From: Sphingomonas sediminicola
Lineage (GTDB): Bacteria > Pseudomonadota > Alphaproteobacteria > Sphingomonadales > Sphingomonadaceae
NCBI RefSeq assembly: GCF_014489515.1
Contig: NZ_CP060782.1
Location: forward strand, 2,418,001 to 2,482,000
DNA: 64,000 nt
Reading direction: 5' to 3'
Part shown: positions 36,481 through 45,839 of the stretch, one piece after another
How positions within the stretch are numbered: position 1 is the first letter of the stretch
Layout of the letters: each line of letters begins with the position of its first letter
Made by a program: the position numbers and the translations under genes
The notes under the pieces: model-generated
What the model was told of the DNA's origin: nothing
Seen by the model: the letters and a program-made list of their open reading frames with translations, nothing else
Databases searched by the model: none

Positions 36481-39156
36481 ATGCTCCGCATCGGCAAGAA
36501 GCTCCGGGCGATCGCCCTGCTTGGCCTGGCCTGCGCCGGCGGGATCAGTGCGCCCGCAGCCACTCCCATTGCCGACGGCTGGTCGGCGGATCCTGAAGCC
36601 CAGTTCCTACTCGACGTAAACGTTCGCCGTCTCCGCCTCGGGGACGGCGTTCGCGCTTATGAGACGCCCGAAGGCACGTGCATCATCTTTGGTGACTTCC
36701 TGACTGCCCTCGATGTGCCGATGAAGATCGACCTCGCCGCGAAGAAGGCCAGCGGCTGGGCGTTCAAGGAGCAGAACAGGATCGTCGTCGACGCGTCGTC
36801 AGGCGTCGCAACTTACGGACAAAACACGGAAAAGCTGGCTCGCGGGACGGTTCGGGAGACGCCCGAAGGCTGGTGCGTGGATAGCGCTGCACTCGCGCGG
36901 TGGTTCGGGATCGGAATCAAGGCGAACACAGGCGCCTCGGCGCTGATCCTGGAATCGGAAGCGAAGCTGCCGGTCGAGCTCGCGGTCGAGCGAGAGCGGC
37001 GTGCGGCGCAGATCAAGCCCGCAAAGTTCGACTTGAAGAGCCTCCCGCAGGTGAAGCTCCCCTATCGGATGTGGCGAGCACCCGCGCTGGACTTCGTGGT
37101 CAGCGCCGGAGTTACCTATCGCGCCAACGACGGCGTCCGGGTCGATCGCAGCACGTCGATCTACGCGGCGGGCGAGGTTGCGCGGATGTCCTACGATGCG
37201 AAGCTCTCCACAAACGCGAAGGGCGTCCCGAGCACGTTGCGACTGCGCGCCTATCGCTCGGACCCTGACGCAGGCCTCCTAGGCCCGCTCAAGGCGACGC
37301 ATTTCGGCTTTGGCGATGTCGCGGGGCTCGACAGCGGCCTTGGCGGCTCCGGAGCCAGTGGGCGAGGCGCGGTCGTCACCAACCGTCCGCTCTTCAACCC
37401 GACCGCGTTCGACAAGACACGGTTCGAAGGTGATCTGCCCGCCGGGTGGGAGGCCGAGCTTTATCGCAACGGCGAGCTTCTGGCATTTGCCCGCCCCACT
37501 GCGGGGTCACGCTATGTCTTTGACGACGTTCAGCTTTTGTACGGCGAAAACCAAGTCAGCATCGTCCTCTATGGGCCGCAAGGGCAGATCCGGACGCGCG
37601 AGGAGATGATCAACGTCGGCCAGGATAACGTGCCGGCTGGCAAGACCTGGTACTGGGCCGGCGTGAACCAGCCCGGCAGGGATGTTGTCGCATTCCATAA
37701 TTCACCGGACGCGCTGACCCTTCCAAAGGCCCAGGCGGCAGTTTCCGTCGAGCACGGCATCGACGACCGGACATCCGTCGCAACGATCGCGCGCGCAATG
37801 CTGATCGAAGATGAGCGCGTGACGTTCGTCGAAGGGTCGGTTCGCCGCTCGATCGGTCCGGCGCTCGTCGAGGCCGGCGTCGCCTGGGAAAGCGGAGGCG
37901 GGCGTGCGGCACATGCGCAAGTGCTTGCAAAGTTCGGGAAAATTAACGTCAGCGGCGAAGCTCTGGTCGCCAGCAACTTTCATTTGCAGGGCCAGCAACT
38001 GCGAAGGACGGTCAAGGACTTCAAGCTGGCCGTCGACACGCCGCTTCGCATCGGCCGCTCCGTCGTCCCCGCGCATGCCGACGTCCGGCTAATCAAGCAG
38101 GCGGATAATTCCAGCCAATTGGAAGCTGCCGCACGGCTTTCGACCACGATTCGGCGATTCAATCTCGCCACAGACGTGCGTTATCGCCGCCAATTCCTGG
38201 CTCACGGGCCATCGCCGCCCGGCGCGGTCGAGGTTGCGCTGATCGGGTCGGGCGGAATCGGAAACGTTCGCCTGCGCGGCTTCGGCAGCATGGAGGTCGC
38301 GCCACAGGCGCGCTTCCGTTCTGCGGAGCTCAGCGCTTACTGGTCGGCGAGCGAACATGTCGATTGGGAGGGCGCGCTTGCGTATGACGCGGGTGCGAAA
38401 CGAGCGCGTGCGCGCGTCTCGCATATCCGGCGTTTCGACTCGATGGCGCTTGCGGTCACGGGCGAGGCGGCAACCGACGGATCGGTCGCGGTCGGGTTCA
38501 ACCTGAATTTCTCGCTCGATCCAAGCCACGGATTTGGCCTTTCGCGTCAGCCACTTGCCGCTGCAGGGGCGGTGCGCGCGCGCGTCTATCGCGACCGTAA
38601 CGACAATGGCGTCCGCGATAATTCGGAGCCTTTCGAGAAGGGTGCCCTAATCACGACGGGAACGCGCATCACCGAAAAGCCCACCGACGAACGAGGGGCG
38701 GTCCTGGTCGGGGGACTGGCGACGTTTACTCCGGTTGCCGTGGGGATCGATCCCAGCAGCCTCGCCGACCCCAATCTCGTTCCAAGGAAGGCCTTGCAGG
38801 TCGTGGTTCCGCGTCCGGGCGTGCCTGCGGAGGTCGAGATCGGGCTCGTCGGCGGCGGCGAAATCGAAGGCGCGATTATCAAGAGCGGCGGCCTGGGCTT
38901 CGAAGGCCTCAAACTCGAGCTGCTAGACGAAGCGGGCAAGATCGTCGCAACGGCCGAGACCGATTATGACGGCTATTACCTGTTCGAGCGCGTGCCATAC
39001 GGCCGGTACTCCGTGCGCGTCAGCGCAGAATCCGCGACCGCGGCAAAAATCCTGCCCAGCTTGAATGCGTCCGCCGAGGTCAATGAGGACCGATCGGTGG
39101 CTCGAATGGGCTCGATCCAGGTCACGAAGATACCGAGCGTGGCGTCCGCCAACTGA
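36481..39156 (+). CDS. outer-membrane usher-like protein
   Basis: An 891-residue exported protein in usher position. The signal peptide (LRAIALLGLACAGGISAPAA) is followed by an N-terminal domain with FLLDVNVRRLRLGDGVRAYE and two Cys, then strand-rich central sequence: VSAGVTYRANDGVRVDRSTS, FEGDLPAGWEAELYRNGELL (an usher hallmark) and QLLYGENQVSIVLYGPQGQI (likewise). It ends in Ig-like modules: RARVYRDRNDNGVRDNSEPF (Asp-rich, SdrD-B-like loop) and DYDGYYLFERVPYGRYSVRV (carboxypeptidase-regulatory-like). It fits the usher variants found with DUF4402 subunits. GACAGGAGG precedes the ATG. Confidence 0.85.
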   Translation: MLRIGKKLRAIALLGLACAGGISAPAATPIADGWSADPEAQFLLDVNVRRLRLGDGVRAYETPEGTCIIFGDFLTALDVPMKIDLAAKKASGWAFKEQNRIVVDASSGVATYGQNTEKLARGTVRETPEGWCVDSAALARWFGIGIKANTGASALILESEAKLPVELAVERERRAAQIKPAKFDLKSLPQVKLPYRMWRAPALDFVVSAGVTYRANDGVRVDRSTSIYAAGEVARMSYDAKLSTNAKGVPSTLRLRAYRSDPDAGLLGPLKATHFGFGDVAGLDSGLGGSGASGRGAVVTNRPLFNPTAFDKTRFEGDLPAGWEAELYRNGELLAFARPTAGSRYVFDDVQLLYGENQVSIVLYGPQGQIRTREEMINVGQDNVPAGKTWYWAGVNQPGRDVVAFHNSPDALTLPKAQAAVSVEHGIDDRTSVATIARAMLIEDERVTFVEGSVRRSIGPALVEAGVAWESGGGRAAHAQVLAKFGKINVSGEALVASNFHLQGQQLRRTVKDFKLAVDTPLRIGRSVVPAHADVRLIKQADNSSQLEAAARLSTTIRRFNLATDVRYRRQFLAHGPSPPGAVEVALIGSGGIGNVRLRGFGSMEVAPQARFRSAELSAYWSASEHVDWEGALAYDAGAKRARARVSHIRRFDSMALAVTGEAATDGSVAVGFNLNFSLDPSHGFGLSRQPLAAAGAVRARVYRDRNDNGVRDNSEPFEKGALITTGTRITEKPTDERGAVLVGGLATFTPVAVGIDPSSLADPNLVPRKALQVVVPRPGVPAEVEIGLVGGGEIEGAIIKSGGLGFEGLKLELLDEAGKIVATAETDYDGYYLFERVPYGRYSVRVSAESATAAKILPSLNASAEVNEDRSVARMGSIQVTKIPSVASAN

Positions 39157-39251
39157 AGAAGTCGTCCGAGACGACTTCCCATTCCGCTATTGATTCTCAA
39201 AAACAGAAACTCGCCCGGGAGGGAGCGATCCGACTCTTTCAGGATTTCAGA

Positions 39252-39338
39252 TGGTGCGGTCGAGAAGACTCGAACTTCCACGGCCTTTCGGCCACAGCGA
39301 CCTCAACGCTGCGCGTCTACCAGTTCCGCCACGACCGC
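39252..39338 (-). tRNA. tRNA-Leu (GAG)
   Basis: The reverse complement folds as an 87-nt class II tRNA including CCA. The 7-bp acceptor GCGGTCG/CGACCGC is followed by A and an encoded CCA. The D-arm has GGCGGAACTGGTAGACGC, the anticodon stem CAGCG/CGCTG encloses loop TTGAGGT with anticodon GAG (39302-39304), a long variable arm GGCCGAAAGGCC is typical of tRNA-Leu, and the T-loop is TTCGAGTCT. It reads codons CUC and CUU. Confidence 0.97.
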
Positions 39339-39499
39339 ACGTCATGAAGATGGGGAGTGGGCCGTCGGCCGCAATCCCGGTAGGCGCGCGCCTCTAGCAA
39401 GGGATTCCAAGGCGCGCAACGCTGCCGTTTCGTCCCGCGCCGGGACGAATGCTTAAGAGACTGTTTACCATTGACCGTCCGGGCGTTTAGCAATGCGGA

Positions 39500-39721
39500 A
39501 TGTTGCCGCTGTTTCTCGCCGCGATCTCCGCAAATGCCTCTGCCGAACCGGCGATGCACGTCGTCGCCGCACAGCCGGCGCAAGCGACGATCCGGATCAT
39601 ACGTGGAGCGGAGATTCACTTCAGCGAGACGACGGGCTTCGACGAAAGCATCGTGCGGACAGCCCTGGTGCGCGAGCGCGACGGATCTATCCGGTCCGCC
39701 CCACTGGTCGAATTCTACTGA
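39500..39721 (+). CDS. small exported protein of unknown function
   Basis: A 73-residue frame starting MLPLFLAAISANASAEPAMH, which has a short signal-peptide-like beginning. The mature part is QATIRIIRGAEIHFSETTGF, ESIVRTALVRERDGSIRSAP and the end LVEFY. Short sphingomonad proteins with TVRIIRG near the start and LVEF or LIEF at the end have the same layout. No clear ribosome-binding site. Coding is plausible, not certain. It lies 2 nt from the convergent zinc-ribbon gene end. Confidence 0.55.
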   Translation: MLPLFLAAISANASAEPAMHVVAAQPAQATIRIIRGAEIHFSETTGFDESIVRTALVRERDGSIRSAPLVEFY

Positions 39722-39722
39722 A

Positions 39723-40595
39723 TCAGATCTTCGGCTCGCCGAGCGTGACGGTGAGTTCCTGCGCGGCCGGAGGAATGTTGAGCTCCGCGCTGTTGAAGCT
39801 CGCGCTGCCGCCGGGCGGGATCGTCTTCATCGGCGGCGGGATCGTCCACTTGTAGACGACCTTTCCTGACGCGTCGTGGAGTTGCGCGTAGATCGGCGGG
39901 ACCTTCTGCTGCTGGTCCGTAGGGTTGATGATGCGCCCGCTGATGTTCAGGAACTCATTGCCGCTCGCGAGCTGAGTACGGTCGCTGTGTGTCATCATCA
40001 GCTGGAGCGGAGTGTCGCCCGCATCGGCTATGCCCAGGCGCTGACGGAGCTCCAGCGGCGCGAGGAACCACACGCCGGCCACGATCGCGGCAATGAGTAG
40101 AACGAGGATTGCGACGATCAGAAATCGACCGCGCGACTTCCTCGGCTCGGCCTCTCGTGGCGCGAAGGGGGTGAAATCCTCATCTTCCTCAACCCATTCC
40201 AGCCGATGGGACGGCGTCGCTTCGGCGAGACCTACGACTTCGGTCTCCGGCGGGATGGGCGGAGGGCTCGGCGCCTCGGTAAGCGGTTCGTCCTCCTCGA
40301 ACGCGGCGGACGCCGCAACTGCCTCTGGAAGTCGCTCCTCGTCGGTCGAAGCCTCTCCGTAATCCTCAGGTAAATATTGAGCGGTCTGCTCTTCAACTGC
40401 TTCGAATTCTCGCTGTCCGACTTCCGGCTCGCGCGAAACGGCCTCAGCTTTAGGCTCGGGAGGTGTCTCGGAGGCAGACGGAAATTCGCGCCAACTGTGC
40501 TGGCAGGCCTTGCAGCGAACCTGACGGCCTGCCGGCGGGATGGCGCCGTCCTTCACGACATATTGGGTGCCGCAGGAAGGGCAGGTCAGGATCAT
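39723..40595 (-). CDS. MJ0042-type zinc-ribbon membrane protein
   Basis: A 290-residue protein. The N-terminal zinc ribbon MILTCPSCGTQYVVKDGAIP plus VRCKACQHSW (CxxC-x-n-CxxC) is the MJ0042 motif. A long acidic, Pro/Glu-rich cytoplasmic stretch (residues about 40-150) leads to one membrane helix (FLIVAILVLLIAAIVAGVWF) and a periplasmic beta-rich domain: EFLNISGRIINPTDQQQKVP, IYAQLHDASGKVVYKWTIPP and AQELTVTLGEPKI. Such proteins are common beside ftsEX in sphingomonads; the function is unknown. The ATG 40595 is chosen because the zinc ribbon starts there; it is divergent from ftsE. Confidence 0.85.
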   Translation of the reverse strand: MILTCPSCGTQYVVKDGAIPPAGRQVRCKACQHSWREFPSASETPPEPKAEAVSREPEVGQREFEAVEEQTAQYLPEDYGEASTDEERLPEAVAASAAFEEDEPLTEAPSPPPIPPETEVVGLAEATPSHRLEWVEEDEDFTPFAPREAEPRKSRGRFLIVAILVLLIAAIVAGVWFLAPLELRQRLGIADAGDTPLQLMMTHSDRTQLASGNEFLNISGRIINPTDQQQKVPPIYAQLHDASGKVVYKWTIPPPMKTIPPGGSASFNSAELNIPPAAQELTVTLGEPKI

Positions 40596-40678
40596 GCGCA
40601 ACACTCGTCCTTCGTTTGCAGAGGGTAAACAGGAATGTGCGGCCATTGGCAAGGCGGCGGCCCCATGCGAGAAGCCGG

Positions 40679-41409
40679 GTGGCAAGGAGGGGCGGGCATC
40701 TGTCGGCAATCGTCGAATTCGACAGTGTTGGTTTGCGTTACGGCACGGGGCGGAAGTACTTCGCGACCTCGATTTCCGGCTCGCAAAGGGCGGATTCTAT
40801 TTCCTGACCGGACCGTCCGGTGCAGGGAAAACGTCCCTGCTCCAGCTTCTGTACCTGGCCCGCCGACCGACCCGCGGAAGGATCCAGCTGTTTGATCAGG
40901 ATCTCACGGACGCGCCGCGCGATGTCCTGCCCGACTTTCGGCGACGCATCGGGGTCGTCTTCCAGGATTTCCGCCTGATCCGGCATCTGTCGGCCTTCGA
41001 CAATGTCGCGCTGCCTTTGCGCATCGCGGGCAGGAGCGATGCTGAAGTAGAGGGGCCCGTCCGCGAGATGCTTGCCTGGGTAGGGCTTGCAGATCGCGCG
41101 AGCGCGCGTCCGCCGACGCTTTCCGGCGGAGAGCAACAGCGAGTGGCGATTGCCCGGGCGGTCATCAGCCAGCCCGAGCTGCTCGTTGCCGATGAGCCGA
41201 CCGGAAACGTCGATGCGGACATGGCCACCCGCCTGCTGCACTTGTTCACTGCGCTCAACCGGCTCGGAACCACGATCGTGGTCGCGACTCACGATGTTAG
41301 CCTGATCGCGAGGACGCCGGGGGCCCGACTGATGCGGCTCGAGAAGGGCTCAATGGCCGATCCCACCGGTATTCTGCGCAATCCTCCGACGGAGGTACGC
41401 GGCCGATGA
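40679..41409 (+). CDS. ftsE: cell-division ATP-binding protein FtsE (frameshifted)
   Basis: ABC ATPase partner of FtsX, controlling septal peptidoglycan hydrolases. The N-terminal frame reads SAIVEFDSVGLRYGTG, then one base is missing near 40750 and it resumes AEVLRDLDFRLAKGGFYFLT. Walker A is GPSGAGKTSLLQLLYLARRP, the signature LSGGEQQRVAIARA, Walker B LLVADEPTGNVDADM. No ATG exists before SAIVEF; the in-frame GTG at 40679 (MARRGGHLSAIVEF) is used here, with a CTG at 40700 after AAGGAGGGG as an alternative. Restored length is about 240 residues. It overlaps ftsX (ATGA). Confidence 0.92.
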
Positions 41410-42282
41410 GTTTGGCCTTCTTGGCGGGGACCGAGGCCGAGCGCAGGTTGCTCCCGGGCGGCGCGATGCGCGGCCCGACCCTTATGTCATTGCGATCATG
41501 ACCTTCGCGATGATGGTCGTTGCGGCCGCCGGACTTGCACTCGCCAATGCGGCCGGGATCGTCGCGGGCGCCGTCGAGCATCGCTACGTGCTGCAGGTCC
41601 CGGACGGGGGCGGCGGCAAGCTCGCGGCCGTCGAGCGCGCAGCCCGTTCCGTTCCGGGCGTTGCGTCCGTCGCGGCAGTGCCGGAAGCGGAAATGCGGCA
41701 AACGCTGGAAAAGTGGCTGGGTCCCGGGGGCTGGGTGCGGAATTGCCCGTGCCGGCCCTGGTTCATCTCGAGCTGGCTCCGACCGCTGATCCGGCGCAGG
41801 TGGGCGCTTTGCTTGGTCGGACCATTCCCGGTGCGCGCTTCATCGCGGAGCAGGCGACGGTTCAGCCGCTGCTCGCCTCGCTGCGTGCGCTACGCTGGCT
41901 GTCCGTGGCGCTCGTACTCCTGATGGCCGCAGCGACGTCTGCAGCGGTCGTCCTGGCTGCGAGGGGAGCGCTCGACACGCATCGCTCGACAATCGAGACC
42001 ATGCACGGGATTGGCGCGACCGATCAGCAGGTCGCTTTGCTGTTTCAGCGCAAAATCGCTCTCGACGCCCTGGCCGGCGCGGTTGCGGGAGGCCTCGCTG
42101 CGGCGCTGGCTCTGATCGTCATCGGCGCCGGGGGCCTGGCAATGGCAAGCGATCTCGCTGGCGGACCTCCGCTTCGTGTCAGCGACTTCGTTGTCCTCGC
42201 CCTGATGCCTGTGGCCGCAGTTTTGCTGGCGACGCTTGTTGCGCGCTTTGCGGTGCTCAGTGCATTGCACAAGGTCATATGA
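41406..42282 (+). CDS. ftsX: cell-division permease FtsX (two frameshifts)
   Basis: Membrane partner of FtsE. The start MSLAFLAGTEAERRLLPGGA overlaps the ftsE stop. One base is missing near 41477 (then TPYVIAIMTFAMMVVAAAG, the first helix) and another near 41730, after which LGAELPVPALVHLELAP follows. The periplasmic domain (HRYVLQVPDGGGGKLAAVER) is followed by three C-terminal helices: RWLSVALVLLMAAATSAAVV, LDALAGAVAGGLAAALALIV and FVVLALMPVAAVLLATLVAR, with TIETMHGIGATDQQVALLFQ typical of FtsX. Restored length is about 292 residues. Confidence 0.9.
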
Positions 42283-42812
42283 TCGCGCGCTTCGTCTCTT
42301 TCCTCATTCTCCTCTACGCGCTCGGCTTCATCTTCTTCGGAGTGACGCTGGGACGACCCGCCGATGCCGCGGTGCGCACGGATGCTGTGGTGGTGATCAC
42401 GGGCGGGAAAGGGCGGATCGAGCATGCGATGACGGTCCTCGAAAAGGGAAAGGCAAAAAGAGTGCTGATCGCGGGCGCAGATCCGCTGGTGACGAAGAAG
42501 GACCTGATTTCCCGCTTCGGGGCGAAAAGCAGCCTGGTTCGCTGCTGCGTGGACCTTGGAAGCGAATCCGTCGACACTCGCTCCAATGCGGAGGAAGCGC
42601 AGCGCTGGCTCGCCAGGCACAATTACAAGTCGGTTCGATTGATCACCAACGACTGGCACATGCGCCGCGCGGCCTACGAATTCCGGCGAGTGCTAGGCGG
42701 CAAGTATGAGATAACTCACGACGCCGTCCGCACCGAGCCGTCGTTCATGACCCTCTTCGCCGAGTACAACAAATATCTGCTGAGACGCGCGGCCGTCTGG
42801 ATCGACGTGTGA
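42279..42812 (+). CDS. YdcF/ElyC family DUF218 protein
   Basis: A 177-residue protein with an N-terminal membrane helix (ARFVSFLILLYALGFIFFGV) and a DUF218 domain: DAVVVITGGKGRIEHAMTVL, KAKRVLIAGADPLVTKKDLI, CCVDLGSESVDTRSNAEEAQ and YKSVRLITNDWHMRRAAYEF. Family members (SanA, ElyC, YdcF) are tied to envelope integrity and undecaprenyl-phosphate metabolism; the exact reaction is unknown. The start overlaps the ftsX stop (ATGA), so it is part of the ftsEX operon. Confidence 0.9.
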   Translation: MIARFVSFLILLYALGFIFFGVTLGRPADAAVRTDAVVVITGGKGRIEHAMTVLEKGKAKRVLIAGADPLVTKKDLISRFGAKSSLVRCCVDLGSESVDTRSNAEEAQRWLARHNYKSVRLITNDWHMRRAAYEFRRVLGGKYEITHDAVRTEPSFMTLFAEYNKYLLRRAAVWIDV

Positions 42813-43509
42813 TGTCGCTGCTGCGATCGGCGGTCTACGCTTTGGTCTTCTATCCGGCGACGATAGTGTTCGTGCTCGCCTGTTTCGTGGCGAGCCTGTT
42901 CGGATCAGGACCGATGCGATCGGTGGTGCATGCGTGGACCGACTTTCATCACTGGTTCGTGCGCCTGCTCGGAACACGAGTGGAGGTCAGTGGCACTATC
43001 CCCAACGGCTCCTTTCTGATCGCGGTCAAGCATCAGTCGATGTTCGAAACGCTGGAAATGATGCGGATAGCCAGGACGCCGGTCGTTATCCTGAAGCGCG
43101 AGCTCAGTAGGCTGCCCGGGTTCGGCTGGGCAACGCGACGTTATGGCGTCATTCCTGTTGATCGGGAGGCCGGCGCTAAGGCACTTCGCGAGATGCTTGT
43201 GGCCGGCAAGGAGGCGGCAGCTTCGGGCGGCCAGTGCTCATTTACCCGGAGGGAACACGGGTCCATTCAGGGACAATGCCTCCGCTCCAGGCCGGCTTCG
43301 CAGGGCTCTACAAAGTCCTGGGCATGCCCGTGGTGCCAGTGGCGGTCGACAGCGGCCGCTTCTGGGGCCGCAACCTGCCGCATGGCAGCGGAACCGTGCA
43401 CTTCCTCGTTGGAGAGGCGATTCCTGCTGGGCTGAAGCGCGACGAGATCGAGGCACGCGTGCACGCCGCGATCAACGCCCTCGAACTAGCTCCTCAGCCG
43501 AGCGCCTAG
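42812..43509 (+). CDS. plsC: 1-acyl-sn-glycerol-3-phosphate acyltransferase, PlsC type (frameshifted)
   Basis: Acylates lysophosphatidic acid in phospholipid synthesis. MSLLRSAVYALVFYPATIVF begins with a membrane helix. The catalytic block is LIAVKHQSMFETLEMMRIAR (H-x4-E rather than the usual H-x4-D), then VILKRELSRLPGFGWATRRY and GVIPVDREAGAKALREMLVA. One base is missing near 43229; the protein resumes RPVLIYPEGTRVHSGTM (YPEGTR block) and VLGMPVVPVAVDSGRFWGRN. Restored length is about 232 residues. The ATG shares one base with the ydcF stop. Its end overlaps the convergent pheT by 24 nt. Confidence 0.9.
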
Positions 43510-45839
43510 TTTCTGAGCCGCGGCAACGATCCGCTTCGAGATCTCGGCCAGCTCGGCCTCGGTGAAGCTCTTATCGCCGGGCTGCAGCGTAACCTCGACC
43601 GCCAGGCTAAGGCCGTCAGCTGATTCAAACCGATCGAACAGCCGAGCCGCGCTAATAGCCTGCTTGTCGGCTCCACGGATTGCGCGGACGAGATTGTCGG
43701 CCTGGATGTCCGATGTAACGAGAAAGGCGAAGTCGCGGGTTACTGGCTGGAGTGCAGGCGGCTTGTAATGCGGCCTGGCGTGACCGCTCGAACGCGGTGC
43801 CGGGATCGCATCGAGGTAGACCTCTGCGGCCACAGAGCCCTTAGGTGCGTCAACCAGCTTTTCGAGCCGTGGGTGAAGCTCGCCGAACGCGGCGACGATC
43901 GTCTTTGGCCCGAGCCGTAGCGTGGCCGAGCGGCCGGGATGCCATGTCGGTCCGGCGTCCGGATAAAGCTGAAGGTTCGCCACGGGCGCGCCGGCAGCAT
44001 CGAGAAGAGCGAGAGCCTCGGCCTTGGCATCGAAGGCGTCGAACGCCTTGGCCTTTCCAGCCTGCCAGCTGCGCGGCTGCTTGTCGCCGGCAAGCAGCAA
44101 GGTGGCGGTCGGATGCTCAGCATCAGCGAGGTAGCGGCGGCCGATCTCAAACAGCCGCGTGGACGGCGCCCCGCGATCGAGGTTGCGGCGCGCAGCAGCG
44201 ATCAGGCCCGGAAGCAAGGAAGGCCGCATGACCTTCATGTCTTCGCTTATCGGATTGGCCAATCGCCAATCGGTCGTGCCGAACGCCGCGGCTTCCTCTT
44301 CCGAAATGAAACTCCATGTCACGGCCTCATCGAGCCCGCGCGCTGCAGCGGCACGGCGGACGTTCCGTTCGATCATCTGCGACCGAGTGGCCGTCGGCTT
44401 GGCGACGCCTGCTTTGCGAGGCAGGGGTGTGGAGATGACGCGGTCGTAGCCGATGATGCGCGCGACTTCCTCCACGAGATCGGCCGTTCCGGCGACATCG
44501 CGCCGCCACGTGGGGACCCGCACATCGTTCGCGCCGGCGAACTCGAAACCCAGCGATTCGAGGATTGCGCGCTGGCGCTCCTCCGGCACTTCCACTCCGC
44601 CCAGAGCGAAGGCGCGGTCGCGATCGAAGCGAACGGTGCGATCCTCGACCGGCGGGACGCCTTGGTGGATCGCCTCCGAAGCTTCGCCGCCGCAAATGTC
44701 GAGGATAAGGCCAGAGAGGATCTCCAGACCGTCGGCGAGAAAGGCGGGATCGACACCGCGTTCAAAGCGGCTGCGCGCGTCGCTGGTGAGGCCGAGCTTC
44801 TGGCCTGTCTGCGCGATCTTGTCCGGTGTGAAATAGGCGATCTCGAGCATCACGTCGGTCGTGCCCTCGGTAACGCCCGAATCCTCGCCGCCCATGATTC
44901 CACCGATGTCGTGGACCTGACGCTCGTCAGCGATGACGGTCATCGACGGGTCGAGCACATATTCCTTCTCGTTGAGCGCGAGCACCTTCTCGCCATCGCG
45001 CGCCGACCGAGCGATGAGCGCTCCGTCCAGCTTGGCGATGTCGTAGGCGTGCGCGGGACGGCCGACATCGAGCATCACGTAATTGGTAATGTCGACGAGC
45101 GCCGAGATCGGCCGCTGGCCTGCGCTCTTGAGGCGGCGTTGCATCCAGTCAGGCGACGGTCCGTTGCGGACGCCGCGGACCGCTCGCCCGAAGAAGGCCG
45201 GGCAGCCTTCCGAATCCTCGATGCGGATATCAATATGGGACTTGAAGCTGCCCTCGATCTGCGGAACTGCGAGCGGCTTCAGCGTACCGAGGCCTGCCGC
45301 AGCGAGGTCTCGAGCGATTCCGCGAACGCCCATGCAATCCTGACGGTTGGGCGTGACATTCACGTCGAACACGGGGTCGTTGAGCTCGGCATAATCGGCG
45401 AAGGAGGTGCCGACCGGTGCATCGGCCGGGAGCTCGATGATGCCGTCATGCTCCTCGCCGATCTGCAGCTCGCGAACGGAGCACATCATGCCCGGCTCTC
45501 AACTCCGCGGATGGCAGCAACCTTCAGTGTCAGGTCAGATCCGGGAACGTAGGCGCCCGGAGGTCCGAACACACCGAGCATTCCGGCGCGCGCGTTCGGA
45601 GCGCCGCAGACGACCTGCACCGCGCCCTCGCCCGCATCCACGGTGAGGACCTGAAGCTTGTCCGCCTGCGGATGTTTCTCCGCCGTTAGCACCTTGGCGA
45701 CGCGGAACGGCGCCAGGGCTTCGGCCGGATTCTCGAGGCTTTCGATTTCCAGGCCGATCGCGGTCAGCGTGTCGGCGATCGTCTGTGCGTCGGCATTGGT
45801 GTCGAGGTGCTGCTTCAGCCAGCTCAGCGAAAACTTCAT
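43486..45839 (-). CDS. pheT: phenylalanine-tRNA ligase beta subunit (frameshifted)
   Basis: Large subunit of the heterotetrameric class II Phe[22 protein letters not shown] begins the N-terminal domain; the tRNA-binding (EMAP-like) part has [20 protein letters not shown] and [12 protein letters not shown]. After AAIRGVES one base is missing near 45493 and the sequence resumes [20 protein letters not shown]. Then come [19 protein letters not shown] (B3/4 editing), [31 protein letters not shown], and the C-terminal anticodon-binding domain [20 protein letters not shown]. Restored length is 784 residues. It overlaps pheS by 4 nt. Confidence 0.96.

Noticed and set aside
39158..39178. 9-bp hairpin GAAGTCGTC-CGA-GACGACTTC after the usher gene as a terminator
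   Set aside because: No T-run follows on either strand, so intrinsic termination is not supported.
43939..45552. A 537-codon open frame on the plus strand
   Set aside because: It is antisense to the well-supported pheT; high GC makes long antisense frames common. No family motifs are visible.
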